From contig CBDHCQ010000004.1 of assembly GCA_965261255.1 (NCBI GenBank), positions 1,612,001 to 1,676,000 on the forward strand: a stretch of DNA of 64,000 nt. Reading direction: 5' to 3'. This DNA is from Bin80 sp965261255. GTDB lineage: Bacteria > Bacteroidota > Rhodothermia > Rhodothermales > Bin80. Below the pieces are notes generated by a model. It was given only the letters and a program-made list of their open reading frames with translations. It ran no database searches and was not told the DNA's origin. Both the position numbers and the translations under genes were made by a program. Positions 20,127 through 29,088 of this stretch are shown here, one piece after another. Position 1 is the first letter of the stretch. Every line of letters starts with the position of its first letter.

Positions 20127-23100
20127 CTATTTTACAAGCACCATTGCTTTTGCACCAATCAACTTGCCGTCTGCTTCCATCCGGTAGATGTATTGTCCGC
20201 TACCCATTGCCGAAGCATCCCATGTAATTTGGTGAGTGCCTCTAGAATAGGGTTGGTCTGTCAGTGTAGCAACCTTACGGCCCAGTACGTCAAACACGCT
20301 CACACTAATATGACTGTCTGCTGCGAGTTTGAAGCCAATCGTTGTGCTTGGATTAAATGGATTGGGGTAATTCTCGAGCAGTTCAAACGAAGTTGGCAAC
20401 GATGCTCCAGCTTCCTCTTCTACGGAGGTCAATACTTCTGTAAGATCAAGTGACCACACTCCACGTCCATGTGTGGCAAGAACTACTTCACCGTCGACAA
20501 TACGAATACGCCAGACACTCACCGCGGGGAGTCCATTATCAGCGTAAGCCCAGGTCTGGCCATGGTCACGGGATTCAAAAATGCCCAGATCAGTGCCAGC
20601 CCAAATAATCCGCGGTACCTCAGGGAAGACCTCGACATCCCATACTCTAGCATTGGGGAATCCATTGCTGCTTCGACAGCCGTCAGTTCCAACAAATCCT
20701 GAAAGGTCTTCCCAGGTCTGTCCCATGTCTTCCGTTCGTAATAGTTTGGGCTGGCACGAAACGGAAAAAGTCACATAAGCGGTTGCACGACTAAACGGAT
20801 GTGTGGCTAAGCCCGAAATTTGACTTGTTGGTGCAAAACTTGGTGAATTAACAGGGCGCAGTTCAACCGGATTTTGTCCACCTTCTCCCCGGGGGGGATC
20901 TAATGCGTTCTCGGTTACATGGAGTCTTCCTGCTCCATTAGTTGTTCTCAATCTATATCCCGCCCAGACCACCGAGGGGTCGGCGAGAGAAACCCGCACC
21001 CTACCTCCATTTCCCCCCACCCAAGCCTCGGGGCTTGCTAGAGTCGCCTGCCAGGTTAGGCCAAAATCGAGAGACCGAAGTAGTCCTCCATTTGAAGTTA
21101 ATGAACCGGGTGATATGCTAAACACGGCCGCTCCCGATTCGGGAGTCCATCCAATAGACGTGAGGAATTGCCCCGGCCAGCTCAGTATGTTGCCTGCCGG
21201 TTCCCAGCTAACGCCGCCATCGACTGATCTCTGTATATTGTTAAACTGAATGGAGCCCATAAGTGAGTCAGCTCCCTTCCAGACCACGTCGAACCCGTCT
21301 CCCCCTAGCATATCTCGCCATCCACGCCGGCTATTCGCATTATTATAAGAGGCCCAGGTGCCATTATCTTGCGTACCGCCTAAATACATAGGGAACCCCG
21401 GACGCTTGGTGGCATCATAAAACTGAGACGTATTGTATCCTGGGAAAGCGTCCCCCTCTACCCAGGTTTCACCGCCATCACGCGAATAGGCGAAGCCACC
21501 GTCATTTCCATTCAGGATATGAAATTCATTACTGCTTTCATCGATTGGCACAACAGTAAAATTATGGTGATCCACATGGACCACACTATTTTCCCAAAGA
21601 TCCATATTTCGAGATTCGCCTTCGACGAAGGTGAAATCAATCTCCAGAGTGCCAGACGGGGGAGAGCTTGGATCCCACGTGACCTCGTCCCCCTCGGTTA
21701 GAAATGGCCACATAAAATACATGAGTCCGCTGGAGAATCCTCCGTCTACCGTGTAGTCGGACAGAGGGGCACCGGCATTGTAATCATGTTTGGAGATAAA
21801 TATATACTCTCGGCTATGTGTACTCCCCGAACCGTCTGTATTAAAAGGTATCAAATCCCACATACCATTATTTGCTTGGTCTCTGAAGGAGACCATTAAT
21901 TGGCGGTTATTGTCCGTGTCCCAAACCTGGAAGGGGACCTCTACATAATCCCGATACATATAATCCTCAAACGCAATTCCCGCACCGCCGTCTCCAGCAG
22001 CCCCCCCGTTTGGCGGTACAGAGAATCGGTGAGCAAATTGAGTAAGATTGGGACCAAATCGGATTTCTACGGAGGTCATTTCGTCTACCTCTATATTGGT
22101 TGCTTCGTCGTCATAAGGCCCCAAATCCACTTGGCCGCCCACATGGCTTGCGCCAAAATTAACTAGGTCCAAGAAACTACTTGCATTGTTCTCAAAGCGC
22201 CCGACAGTCCCTATGCGCAAAGTCCCATCTCCTTCAATCCATGCTTTCCAACGATTGATACCGCCTAGATAGACAGTATCCGGCGAAAAGGGGTGAACTG
22301 TAATAGCGTTATCATACCATCCTTGTACACCTAGGAAACCTCGGAAAAAATCCGGTACGCTCTCCAAATTATCGACAAATCTCCAGGACTCGCCAGCATC
22401 CACGGAGCGATAGATATCTGCAACGGGGTCGCCTCCTAGGGTCGATCTTGCCCCTGTTCCTTGAACAGAAGCCCAAACTACCTCCGGGTGAGATTGCGAT
22501 ATTGCCAATTCAATGCGAGCTCCTCCATAGACCAACGCCGAAAACGTATTTTCCCAAGTTTTCCCTCCATCGGTTGAACGCAATACTCCAGTCCCATTTA
22601 CTGCTGCGAACTGCACATTAAAGTCGTCTGGTTTTGCCCGTAAATCTTGAATTCGGCCTTCTTCGCTCGTGAAAACTGTTGAGAACGATTGGCCGCCGTC
22701 TTCAGAGCGAAAGATGCTTGAACGAAGGGGGCTCGTGCTTGTCACCACTGCATTCGCATGTGTCACCGCCACAACAATATCAGGATTGTTAGGATCTACC
22801 ACTATACGGTTAATGAAGGCCCAGTCGGGGTTATTGCTTGTTGAGGTCAGATGTGTCCAAGTATTCCCCCCGTCAATCGTTTTGAACATGCCAGCACCGG
22901 TGGAAGCGTCAACGTTTCCAAACCCTTCGCCAGTTCCGAAATATATAACATCCGGATGGTTTACAGATGCTCCTGCCATAGTAGAAACAGCAAGGCTGGG
23001 AAGATGATCAGTAAGTGGTGTCCATTCAACCACCGTCTCACCAAATGTAGTAATATACCGGCGTGCCTTCCAAACACCGCCTCCAACGGCTCCAACGAAC

Positions 23101-23474
23101 CATGAATTAGCTGTTGGATCTGTGTGATCAACCAGAATAGCACGGGTTCTCCCACCGACACGTCCAGGTCCGCGCTCTACCCACGCGAGCTCGGTAGTAC
23201 TTCCCCGCTTGGCATTGGCGAGCTTTGCTCTGCGGAATTCCTCCATCTTATAGCCTTGTGGATAGGGTGCGTAGCCCTCATCTCGGCCCTCAACTGCGGC
23301 AAAGAACTCCATAAATTTATCTGGATATCCAAATGGAGCTTTGAGGCGTTGGGATTTCTCTGATCTAAACTCCAAATTCTCCTGAGTATTTACAGGAAGC
23401 AAAAAAATCCCAGTTACGGGTATTAATAAGAGTACGGCTGCTAGGCCAATAAATCTGATCTCGCGGTAGGTCAT
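20127..23474 (-). CDS. Secreted sortilin-like beta-propeller protein with T9SS sorting domain
   Basis: 1115 residues from the ATG at 23474, chosen because MTYREIRFIGLAAVLLLIPVTG is a good signal sequence; an earlier Met at 23570 adds a second hydrophobic stretch. The body holds repeated BNR/Asp-box motifs such as SxDGGxTW: TIDGGNTWTHL, SEDGGQSFSTV, STDGGKTWENT, SVDAGESWRFV, SRDGGETWVEG, SVDGGVSWEP, SLDFGLTWQ, TEDMGQTWEDL, SRDHGQTWAY. This is the sortilin/VPS10-like propeller pattern. The last ~80 residues start LLENYPNPFNPSTTIGFKL and end in GQYIYRMEAD...VLVK, a type-A T9SS sorting domain. Likely exported and surface-attached or secreted; substrate unknown. Confidence 0.9.
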   Translation of the reverse strand: MTYREIRFIGLAAVLLLIPVTGIFLLPVNTQENLEFRSEKSQRLKAPFGYPDKFMEFFAAVEGRDEGYAPYPQGYKMEEFRRAKLANAKRGSTTELAWVERGPGRVGGRTRAILVDHTDPTANSWFVGAVGGGVWKARRYITTFGETVVEWTPLTDHLPSLAVSTMAGASVNHPDVIYFGTGEGFGNVDASTGAGMFKTIDGGNTWTHLTSTSNNPDWAFINRIVVDPNNPDIVVAVTHANAVVTSTSPLRSSIFRSEDGGQSFSTVFTSEEGRIQDLRAKPDDFNVQFAAVNGTGVLRSTDGGKTWENTFSALVYGGARIELAISQSHPEVVWASVQGTGARSTLGGDPVADIYRSVDAGESWRFVDNLESVPDFFRGFLGVQGWYDNAITVHPFSPDTVYLGGINRWKAWIEGDGTLRIGTVGRFENNASSFLDLVNFGASHVGGQVDLGPYDDEATNIEVDEMTSVEIRFGPNLTQFAHRFSVPPNGGAAGDGGAGIAFEDYMYRDYVEVPFQVWDTDNNRQLMVSFRDQANNGMWDLIPFNTDGSGSTHSREYIFISKHDYNAGAPLSDYTVDGGFSSGLMYFMWPFLTEGDEVTWDPSSPPSGTLEIDFTFVEGESRNMDLWENSVVHVDHHNFTVVPIDESSNEFHILNGNDGGFAYSRDGGETWVEGDAFPGYNTSQFYDATKRPGFPMYLGGTQDNGTWASYNNANSRRGWRDMLGGDGFDVVWKGADSLMGSIQFNNIQRSVDGGVSWEPAGNILSWPGQFLTSIGWTPESGAAVFSISPGSLTSNGGLLRSLDFGLTWQATLASPEAWVGGNGGRVRVSLADPSVVWAGYRLRTTNGAGRLHVTENALDPPRGEGGQNPVELRPVNSPSFAPTSQISGLATHPFSRATAYVTFSVSCQPKLLRTEDMGQTWEDLSGFVGTDGCRSSNGFPNARVWDVEVFPEVPRIIWAGTDLGIFESRDHGQTWAYADNGLPAVSVWRIRIVDGEVVLATHGRGVWSLDLTEVLTSVEEEAGASLPTSFELLENYPNPFNPSTTIGFKLAADSHISVSVFDVLGRKVATLTDQPYSRGTHQITWDASAMGSGQYIYRMEADGKLIGAKAMVLVK

Positions 23475-24385
23475 GTGATAACGAATTTGAGGTGTCGAAA
23501 AAAGTAGCTGTAAGACAAGACAAAAAACAAGGTGGGGCAGGACTAAAGATAAAAATAAAAGTTGAAACAATGGTCACAAAAGTACTCCGATTGTACGGTA
23601 GTCTCGTTTTCCATTGTGCTCATAAAAAGGTGCGCTGAAATCCGCCCATCGGTAATCGTTTCGCATGGTAGCATCCATAGTGTGTTATGGGGATAGCAAC
23701 GTAGCATAAAACACTACGGGGTAAAGGATCATATGGATTTCCCAACGACGTATTGGGTCGAAGCAACGTAAACGCCGGGCAGACCTTGAAACGTACTAAT
23801 GTGTACTGACTAATTTGCGATTATTTGGAAAAGCCTACCAGTGTCAGGGCAGCCAGCGATATACGCACCGAAATGACTCACATGGGTACTGGCATGCTAG
23901 AAGATGAATAGCATTCAATTAGATGTCCATACATGGAGCAAATTGGAATCTCGCAAGGGGCAGTAGGGTAGGGAAGTATGCTTAATACTGGAGTAGAGAA
24001 TAATATGTGCTGGGAGGGGCCGTCATAGCATAGACTTGCCTAGGTGTAAAAAGACCAGCAGCAGGCGATCTGGAAGTCGAGATCTTCTTGGTGGATGTGA
24101 ATTCTCCGTGGTTAAGTGCAGCAATACGACGACAAATCAAAGAAACCGGACGCGTTAGTACTCATCTGGACCTGGTGAGGTTGGGGAAAACCGGGACCCC
24201 CACTGAGATCGTTAACTTATAACTAATAAGGCTGCAGTTTCGGTTATAATTTACTGATATTTCGTTTGCGTGATGACTGACATAATTCATGACGATGACA
24301 ACGGCTGCAGATTATGCTTGGGGTTCTATTGCCATACGTGACCTGCTGGCTGGTGGCAATCCCAGAGAGTGAAAACAAATAGAGG
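23475..24385. other. Long intergenic region, possible degenerate coding remnant
   Basis: About 900 bp between divergent genes, with no ORF starting at ATG that looks real and no tRNA-like structure. From 24034 to a TAA at 24220-24222 the plus strand is open and reads protein-like (ending LVRLGKTGTPTEIVNL) but lacks an ATG; only GTG/TTG starts are available. It may be the end of a decayed gene. I do not recognise a family. Confidence 0.4.
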
Positions 24386-26245
24386 ATGGCTCCCGCGACA
24401 GTGAGAATATTTCCGAACCGATGGTTCACTATATGGCAATTCATCGCACATGTCGGGCTCTGTGCTGCGGTTATAACATTGGGGTTCGTAGCAGTTGATC
24501 GTAGCCATATACCATTGATATTTGGCTTGGTGGTATTCGGGAGTGTCTGTTGGATTGTTTGTTGGCGTTGGGGTAATTTCAATCTGAAAGTAGTCATTTT
24601 ATTTGCAGTGCTATTTCGGTTGGCATTGATTGGTCTCCCGCCATCTCTTTCCGACGATGCTTACCGATACGTATGGGACGGACTTGTACAACAGGACGGA
24701 ATTAATCCGTATAGACTTGCACCGGAGGATGTCGTTTTCGATGAACTCCAGCAGGATATTACATTCAAAGAGCTCAATTCCAAGGCACATGTGAGTGTTT
24801 ATCCTCCGGTGTCTCAGCTGATCTTTAGACTGGGAACCACTTGGCACACTCAAGACAGTCTGCGAAGCTATTATCTGATCAAATTAATCTTTGTTCTGGC
24901 TGAGTTGTTGGCAATTTTTCTTCTCGCCCGAATTGTGTCAAGCGGGTTTGTGCTGCTCTACGCATGGAATCCGGTCGTATTGCTGGAAACTGCAGGCCAG
25001 GCACATACAGAATCAGTTGTCCTATTAGCCTTGATCTCGGTACTTGTCCTGGCTAGAAGAGGATATGGAGGCTGGGCTTCTATCCTCTTAGCCGTAGCTG
25101 GATGGATTAAGCTGCTACCATTTTTCTTTTTTCCCTTTCTGTGGAGCCGATTTGGCTGGCGCTCTGTTTGGCCTGGTGCCTTTGTAGCAATAGTCCTTGC
25201 ACTTCCATTCACAGCTCCGTATGTAGTCGGGAATGTGGCTGGATCCCTTGATCTTTACGCTCGGTTCTTTGAATTCAATGCCGGTCCTTATTACGGTATA
25301 AAAGCTGCGATGCAGTGGTTTACCGGAGATGATTGGAGTAAGCAACTCGGACCGTTTCTGCGATTCGTGTTTCTTGCTAGTCTTCCGGTGCTTTATTTCG
25401 TGAGCATGCGGCGGCGCTGGCCATTGGCGCAGGCAATGCTTATCACGACGGGATTATATCTGGCGCTTGCTACAACTGTCCATCCGTGGTATTTACTCAT
25501 TCCGCTATTCCTTGTCGCGAGTTTACAGACTTATGGATGGCATTGGGTATGGTTGGGAATATGTTCAGCGGGTACATATCTGCTGTATGTTGATGGTCCT
25601 TATTGGATATTCGTTATTGCCGGCTGGCTAGGCTGGGGGATATTTGGGATTGCTCGATATGCTCCGAAGTTATTGCAGGGCGCAATTCGCTGGCGGGCCA
25701 ACCAAAAGTTCAGAAAAATTCGCCCATTCTTTCCGCGGAATGGAGGCGTACAAACGGTGCTGGATTTAGGCTGCGCAGAGGGTTATGTGGGCAAGTGCAT
25801 TAGCGATCGCTTTGGGGCACAGGTTTTACTCGCAGATGTGGTTGCAATGAATAGAACGGAGTTGCCTCATATCTTGCTTAAGCGGGGACCATTACCGTGG
25901 TCCGATGGACATTTTGATATAGTTATTCTCTACTTTGTGCTGCATCATGCCGAAGATGCCGAAAAGTTGATCCATGAGGCGGTGAGGGTATGTGGTAAAC
26001 GCGTTATCGTGGTGGAGTCATTGTACAGAACATCTATTCAACTCAAGTGTCTGACGGTATTGGACAAACTAGCCAATCGCCTCAGGTCGCATGGCAGAAT
26101 GAACCTGCAAGAGGAGGCCCTCCGGTTCAGGACCTATAAGGAATGGAGCATACTGTTTGAAAAATGTGGTGCACGGTCATTAGCTGAGTTTAAAACAGGA
26201 AAAGGGCCATTCGCTGGGGCAGGGTTCGTTCTTGAACCGCAGTAG
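24386..26245 (+). CDS. GT-C glycosyltransferase fused to a class I SAM methyltransferase
   Basis: 619 residues. Residues ~1-435 are a polytopic membrane protein with about ten hydrophobic segments. The first extracytoplasmic loop contains SLSDDAYRYVWDGLVQ and GINPYRL, the acidic-pair motif of polyprenyl-phosphate-dependent GT-C mannosyl/glucosyltransferases, and VHPWYLLIPLFL lies near residue 370. From about residue 455 the soluble part reads TVLDLGCAEGYVGKCI (SAM motif I), LPWSDGHFDIVILYFVLHH (motif II region) and VRVCGKRVIVVES (motif III): a Methyltransf_11-type domain. Together they suggest a membrane enzyme that glycosylates and methylates a lipid-linked or surface glycan. I know of no standard family with this pairing. 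Confidence 0.8.
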   Translation: MAPATVRIFPNRWFTIWQFIAHVGLCAAVITLGFVAVDRSHIPLIFGLVVFGSVCWIVCWRWGNFNLKVVILFAVLFRLALIGLPPSLSDDAYRYVWDGLVQQDGINPYRLAPEDVVFDELQQDITFKELNSKAHVSVYPPVSQLIFRLGTTWHTQDSLRSYYLIKLIFVLAELLAIFLLARIVSSGFVLLYAWNPVVLLETAGQAHTESVVLLALISVLVLARRGYGGWASILLAVAGWIKLLPFFFFPFLWSRFGWRSVWPGAFVAIVLALPFTAPYVVGNVAGSLDLYARFFEFNAGPYYGIKAAMQWFTGDDWSKQLGPFLRFVFLASLPVLYFVSMRRRWPLAQAMLITTGLYLALATTVHPWYLLIPLFLVASLQTYGWHWVWLGICSAGTYLLYVDGPYWIFVIAGWLGWGIFGIARYAPKLLQGAIRWRANQKFRKIRPFFPRNGGVQTVLDLGCAEGYVGKCISDRFGAQVLLADVVAMNRTELPHILLKRGPLPWSDGHFDIVILYFVLHHAEDAEKLIHEAVRVCGKRVIVVESLYRTSIQLKCLTVLDKLANRLRSHGRMNLQEEALRFRTYKEWSILFEKCGARSLAEFKTGKGPFAGAGFVLEPQ

Positions 26246-26253
26246 AGGGGTTG

Positions 26254-27177
26254 TTATTCCTCAGGAAGATGACAAAGTGCTTTAATCAATACATCATCGG
26301 GCGTTTCTGCACTAATTCTTTGATATGTTTCATAACGTCGAAACCATGTTATTTGTCTCTTTGCATAGCGTCGACTATTACGTTTCAAGATTTCAACCAT
26401 ATCAGGCAATGAATACAGGCCATCCAGGTAAGCCAGGGGTTCTTTGTAACCGATTGATTTTAATGCGGGTAACGTTCGGTCAAGTTGCATATCACGGATG
26501 TTCTGAACCTCCTCAATGAGGCCTGCCGCGAGCATTGCATCTACACGCTGTTCAATTCGTCGATAGAGCACGTTGCGGTCCAGCGTTAGTACGGTAACAT
26601 GGAAGGAGTATGGGGGATTCTTACGGACCTCATGGAACTTGGATAGGGGTATGCCCGTGAGTTCAAAAACCTCGAGCGCCCGCATTACCCGCGCCGTTTT
26701 TGTCGAATCCATTGTACTGGCAGAGTCTGGATCTATCCGACAAAGTTCCTCGTAGAGCGCGTCCTTACCCAAGTCGGCAAGCCTACTTCCAATAGACGTG
26801 CGTACTTTCATATCAGAAGGACTGAGCGGTGACAGACCGTGTATGAGTGCGTGAAGGTACAATGTTGAGCCTCCAACGACAATTGGAGTACTATTGCGTC
26901 CCAAAATTTCACCAATACGCGCCACAGCCTGCTCAGCAAATAGACCGGCAGAGTAATATTCGCCAAGTCGTAATTCATCAATAAAGTGGTGTGGCACCAT
27001 GGCGAGCTCCTGAGCGGTAGGTTTTGCTGATCCAATGGAGAGCTCTTTGTATATCTGACGGCTATCTGCGGAGATGATTTCACCATCAAGGAACTGCGCA
27101 AGCTTTATTCCCAGAGCCGTTTTACCAACTGCGGTAGGGCCGACGATGGCGCGGATGGGCGGTGTCTGGGCCCGCAT
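26254..27177 (-). CDS. miaA: tRNA dimethylallyltransferase
   Basis: 307 residues. The P-loop GPTAVGKTALGIKLA begins at about residue 13, followed by the family motifs IISADSRQIYKEL (dimethylallyl acceptor/tRNA contact), PHHFID and VVGGSTLYLHALIHGL, and the C-terminal RRYAKRQITWFRRY helix. MiaA transfers a dimethylallyl group to A37 of tRNAs reading UNN codons. The rhodanese gene ends 17 bp upstream on the same strand, suggesting co-transcription. Confidence 0.95.
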   Translation of the reverse strand: MRAQTPPIRAIVGPTAVGKTALGIKLAQFLDGEIISADSRQIYKELSIGSAKPTAQELAMVPHHFIDELRLGEYYSAGLFAEQAVARIGEILGRNSTPIVVGGSTLYLHALIHGLSPLSPSDMKVRTSIGSRLADLGKDALYEELCRIDPDSASTMDSTKTARVMRALEVFELTGIPLSKFHEVRKNPPYSFHVTVLTLDRNVLYRRIEQRVDAMLAAGLIEEVQNIRDMQLDRTLPALKSIGYKEPLAYLDGLYSLPDMVEILKRNSRRYAKRQITWFRRYETYQRISAETPDDVLIKALCHLPEE

Positions 27178-27194
27178 GACCTTGAACTGAGTAC

Positions 27195-27542
27195 CTAATA
27201 GGTTGGCAGGCTTGGATCAATTTCTTTGCTCCAGGCGAGGGTTCCTCCACGGAGGTTCTTGGCATTGCTGAAGCCTGCAGCATGCAGAAACCGCACGGCC
27301 TGTGCAGACCGCCCTCCGGATCTGCAATGGACGACAACCAGTTCATGGTCGCAATATTTCTCAAGCTCCTCCATATGGTCAACCAATTCACCGAGGGGGA
27401 TTAGATGCCCTCCCAGATTAGCTATGCCATACTCCGGCTCCTCTCGGACATCAAGAATGAATGGTCGCTTATTTTCGTCAAGAAGTTGCTTGAGCTCCTG
27501 AACGGTGATTTCAGGGACGTGGTTTTCGGTTAATCCAGACAT
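27195..27542 (-). CDS. Single-domain rhodanese-like protein
   Basis: 115 residues. The fold is covered from EITVQELKQLL through FILDVREEPEYGIANLGGHL to VVVHCRSGGRSAQAVRFL, with the catalytic Cys73 in the six-residue active-site loop CRSGGR. This loop length fits sulfurtransferases acting on sulfur. Located just upstream of miaA in the same direction; a link to tRNA thio-modification is possible but only contextual. Confidence 0.92.
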   Translation of the reverse strand: MSGLTENHVPEITVQELKQLLDENKRPFILDVREEPEYGIANLGGHLIPLGELVDHMEELEKYCDHELVVVHCRSGGRSAQAVRFLHAAGFSNAKNLRGGTLAWSKEIDPSLPTY

Positions 27543-27935
27543 AATCTTGCTTTTGATTGAGGCAACGAATAATCAGCGAGCATGTTCTTGCCGCCTGTCA
27601 GCCTTAAACCCCTTTGCCGTCCCAGTGTTTTTTGTTTAGTTCGCTCTGGCAGGTCAAACTTAACTTGATTGGGTGTATTACATTCCAACAAACAATCATG
27701 GATTGTTCTAACCCTGCCATCACGGATTTTTTATCGATTTCTCGGGCACATTAACAACAGTACGGATATTGACTATGTCTATTAGCACGGGGCTGAGAAG
27801 TTGTTCGATATTTTAGAAACATTCTCATTTTCATCTATGGGCCTCCTGACTTGACATAAGAACTTGCTCCACGAATCGAGATCCAATAAAGCCGAATTGA
27901 AAGAAATTACGGTAGCCCTGAGGTAGAAGGCTCCA
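27543..27935. other. Intergenic region upstream of rhodanese gene
   Basis: 393 bp with no plausible gene. It contains one clean palindrome, AACAATC-ATG-GATTGTT (27691-27707), about 150 bp upstream of the rhodanese start, which could be an operator. No terminator with T-run was seen. Confidence 0.5.
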
Positions 27936-28775
27936 CTATTCTTCGACCTTGACCAACAGTCGGCAATGGTCGCTTGGCCCCCATTCTTCGGGATGGTTCA
28001 ATGCCTCTACAGAAATGCCCTTGTGAAAGCCTCTTGACGCAAACACATAATCCAATTGTCGAGTCGCAGATAATGGCTTCTCACTTGTAGTGTAGTATGT
28101 TGGAACATTTTTTGTGTAGGGCGACAAATAGGAAGGTATCTTGGTAGCAGCGCGCCCATTTGGAAATTGCGGCCCTAGGAACTCCAGTCCGAGCGCTTCC
28201 ATTCGCGCCCAAACTGTGCGTTCTCGCTCTGTCATTTTGTGTTCATCCCAAATCGAATTAAGATCTCCAGCCGCCAAAATTCTATGAGTTGAAGGATCAT
28301 CATGGCCGATAAATGCTGATAAATCCGATATAATTCGATGTGCAGATGTATCGGCATATCCAACCTTCCACTTAGCGTTCGTACTTGGATGGGGCATCAT
28401 CCAACGCGCATACATAGAAACTACAATGAAAGGTTTTTGCTGAGTGGCACATGGAGTTACCTTGGCTATTGCACTTGTGCCAATGCCGCTGGTGCCTGCA
28501 GTGTCCGCATGAACCTCACTCGTTGGTGGGACTTGTGGAAACCACTGAATATCAACACGGTCGGACAGTTTTACTACCAGTGGCCAGCGATCATATAAAT
28601 TTTTGTCCCAGAAGACTTGGTTGTCATACTGAAAACAATTCAATGAAATAGGCGGTGGGGAATCTTGAGATTCCTGCAGTAAGGCAACATCCACGTTTCC
28701 TTCTTTTGCCATTTGCGCAAGAACTTTCCAAGGCTTTCGCCTTTTAGCAATATTCCAACTGACAATTTGGATCAT
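27936..28775 (-). CDS. Endonuclease/exonuclease/phosphatase (EEP) family protein
   Basis: 279 residues. It shows the EEP landmarks in order: IVSWNIAKRRK (Asn ligand), VDVALLQES (metal-binding Glu), an ILAAGDLNSIWDE segment (the GDLN motif), LDYVFASRGF (the LDYxF motif) and GPSDHCRLLV (catalytic SDH). Such enzymes cleave phosphodiesters in DNA, RNA or small molecules; no substrate is indicated. The start ATG overlaps by four bases (ATGA) the stop of the interrupted remnant gene upstream, so before IS insertion the two may have been read together. Confidence 0.87.
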   Translation of the reverse strand: MIQIVSWNIAKRRKPWKVLAQMAKEGNVDVALLQESQDSPPPISLNCFQYDNQVFWDKNLYDRWPLVVKLSDRVDIQWFPQVPPTSEVHADTAGTSGIGTSAIAKVTPCATQQKPFIVVSMYARWMMPHPSTNAKWKVGYADTSAHRIISDLSAFIGHDDPSTHRILAAGDLNSIWDEHKMTERERTVWARMEALGLEFLGPQFPNGRAATKIPSYLSPYTKNVPTYYTTSEKPLSATRQLDYVFASRGFHKGISVEALNHPEEWGPSDHCRLLVKVEE

Positions 28776-28898
28776 TCGAGATTCGTTTGCGGGGACTCAA
28801 TTATTGAGCGTCGTGTGCAGTATACAAAAGTCTTATTCAAGTCCCTAAATTGAACTCCGTCGACCTCCAATAAGGGAGCCTCTACGCTCAGGCTTGAC
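28772..28898 (-). pseudogene. Distal part of a gene interrupted by the IS21 element
   Basis: If the IS and one copy of the 7-bp target duplication are removed, the reading frame from 31723 continues here: SLSVEAPLLEVDGVQFRDLN, then KTFVYCTRRSII, stopping at TGA 28774-28772, which overlaps the nuclease start. The APLLEVDGVQFRDLNK part resembles the segment just after the membrane anchor of Bacteroidota GH3 beta-glucosidases (usually followed by NGKLDPYEDWR). After FRDLNK the likeness ends, so the glucosidase was already truncated or diverged before the insertion. GH3 assignment is by memory of the family motif only. Confidence 0.5.
28892..28898. repeat. Left 7-bp target-site duplication of the IS21 element
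   Basis: GCTTGAC at 28892-28898 is repeated exactly at 31613-31619, directly outside the two element ends. Seven bases is within the 4-8 bp range known for IS21-family insertions. Confidence 0.88.
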
Positions 28899-28902
28899 TG
28901 GA

Positions 28903-28969
28903 TATTCCGCTGGAAGTGGGACACCTAATCCGGTGGAAGTGGGACACTAATCCGATTGATGTGGGACAC
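28903..28969. repeat. Left-end transposase-binding repeats of the IS21 element
   Basis: Three copies of GTGGGACAC at 28916, 28939 and 28961 (spacing 23 and 22 bp), separated by TAATCCG-type sequence. They match the six inverted copies at the other end and are the expected IstA binding sites. Confidence 0.82.
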
Positions 28970-29088
28970 TTTATGTGCGGGGGATTTGTGGGGTTGCTGT
29001 GGTGTATGCGCGTGCATCAGGCCTTGATTTTCGATCTCCTTGTCGGCGTTACCTTCTTCGCTTTATCTAACCCAAATTGCGAGGAATC

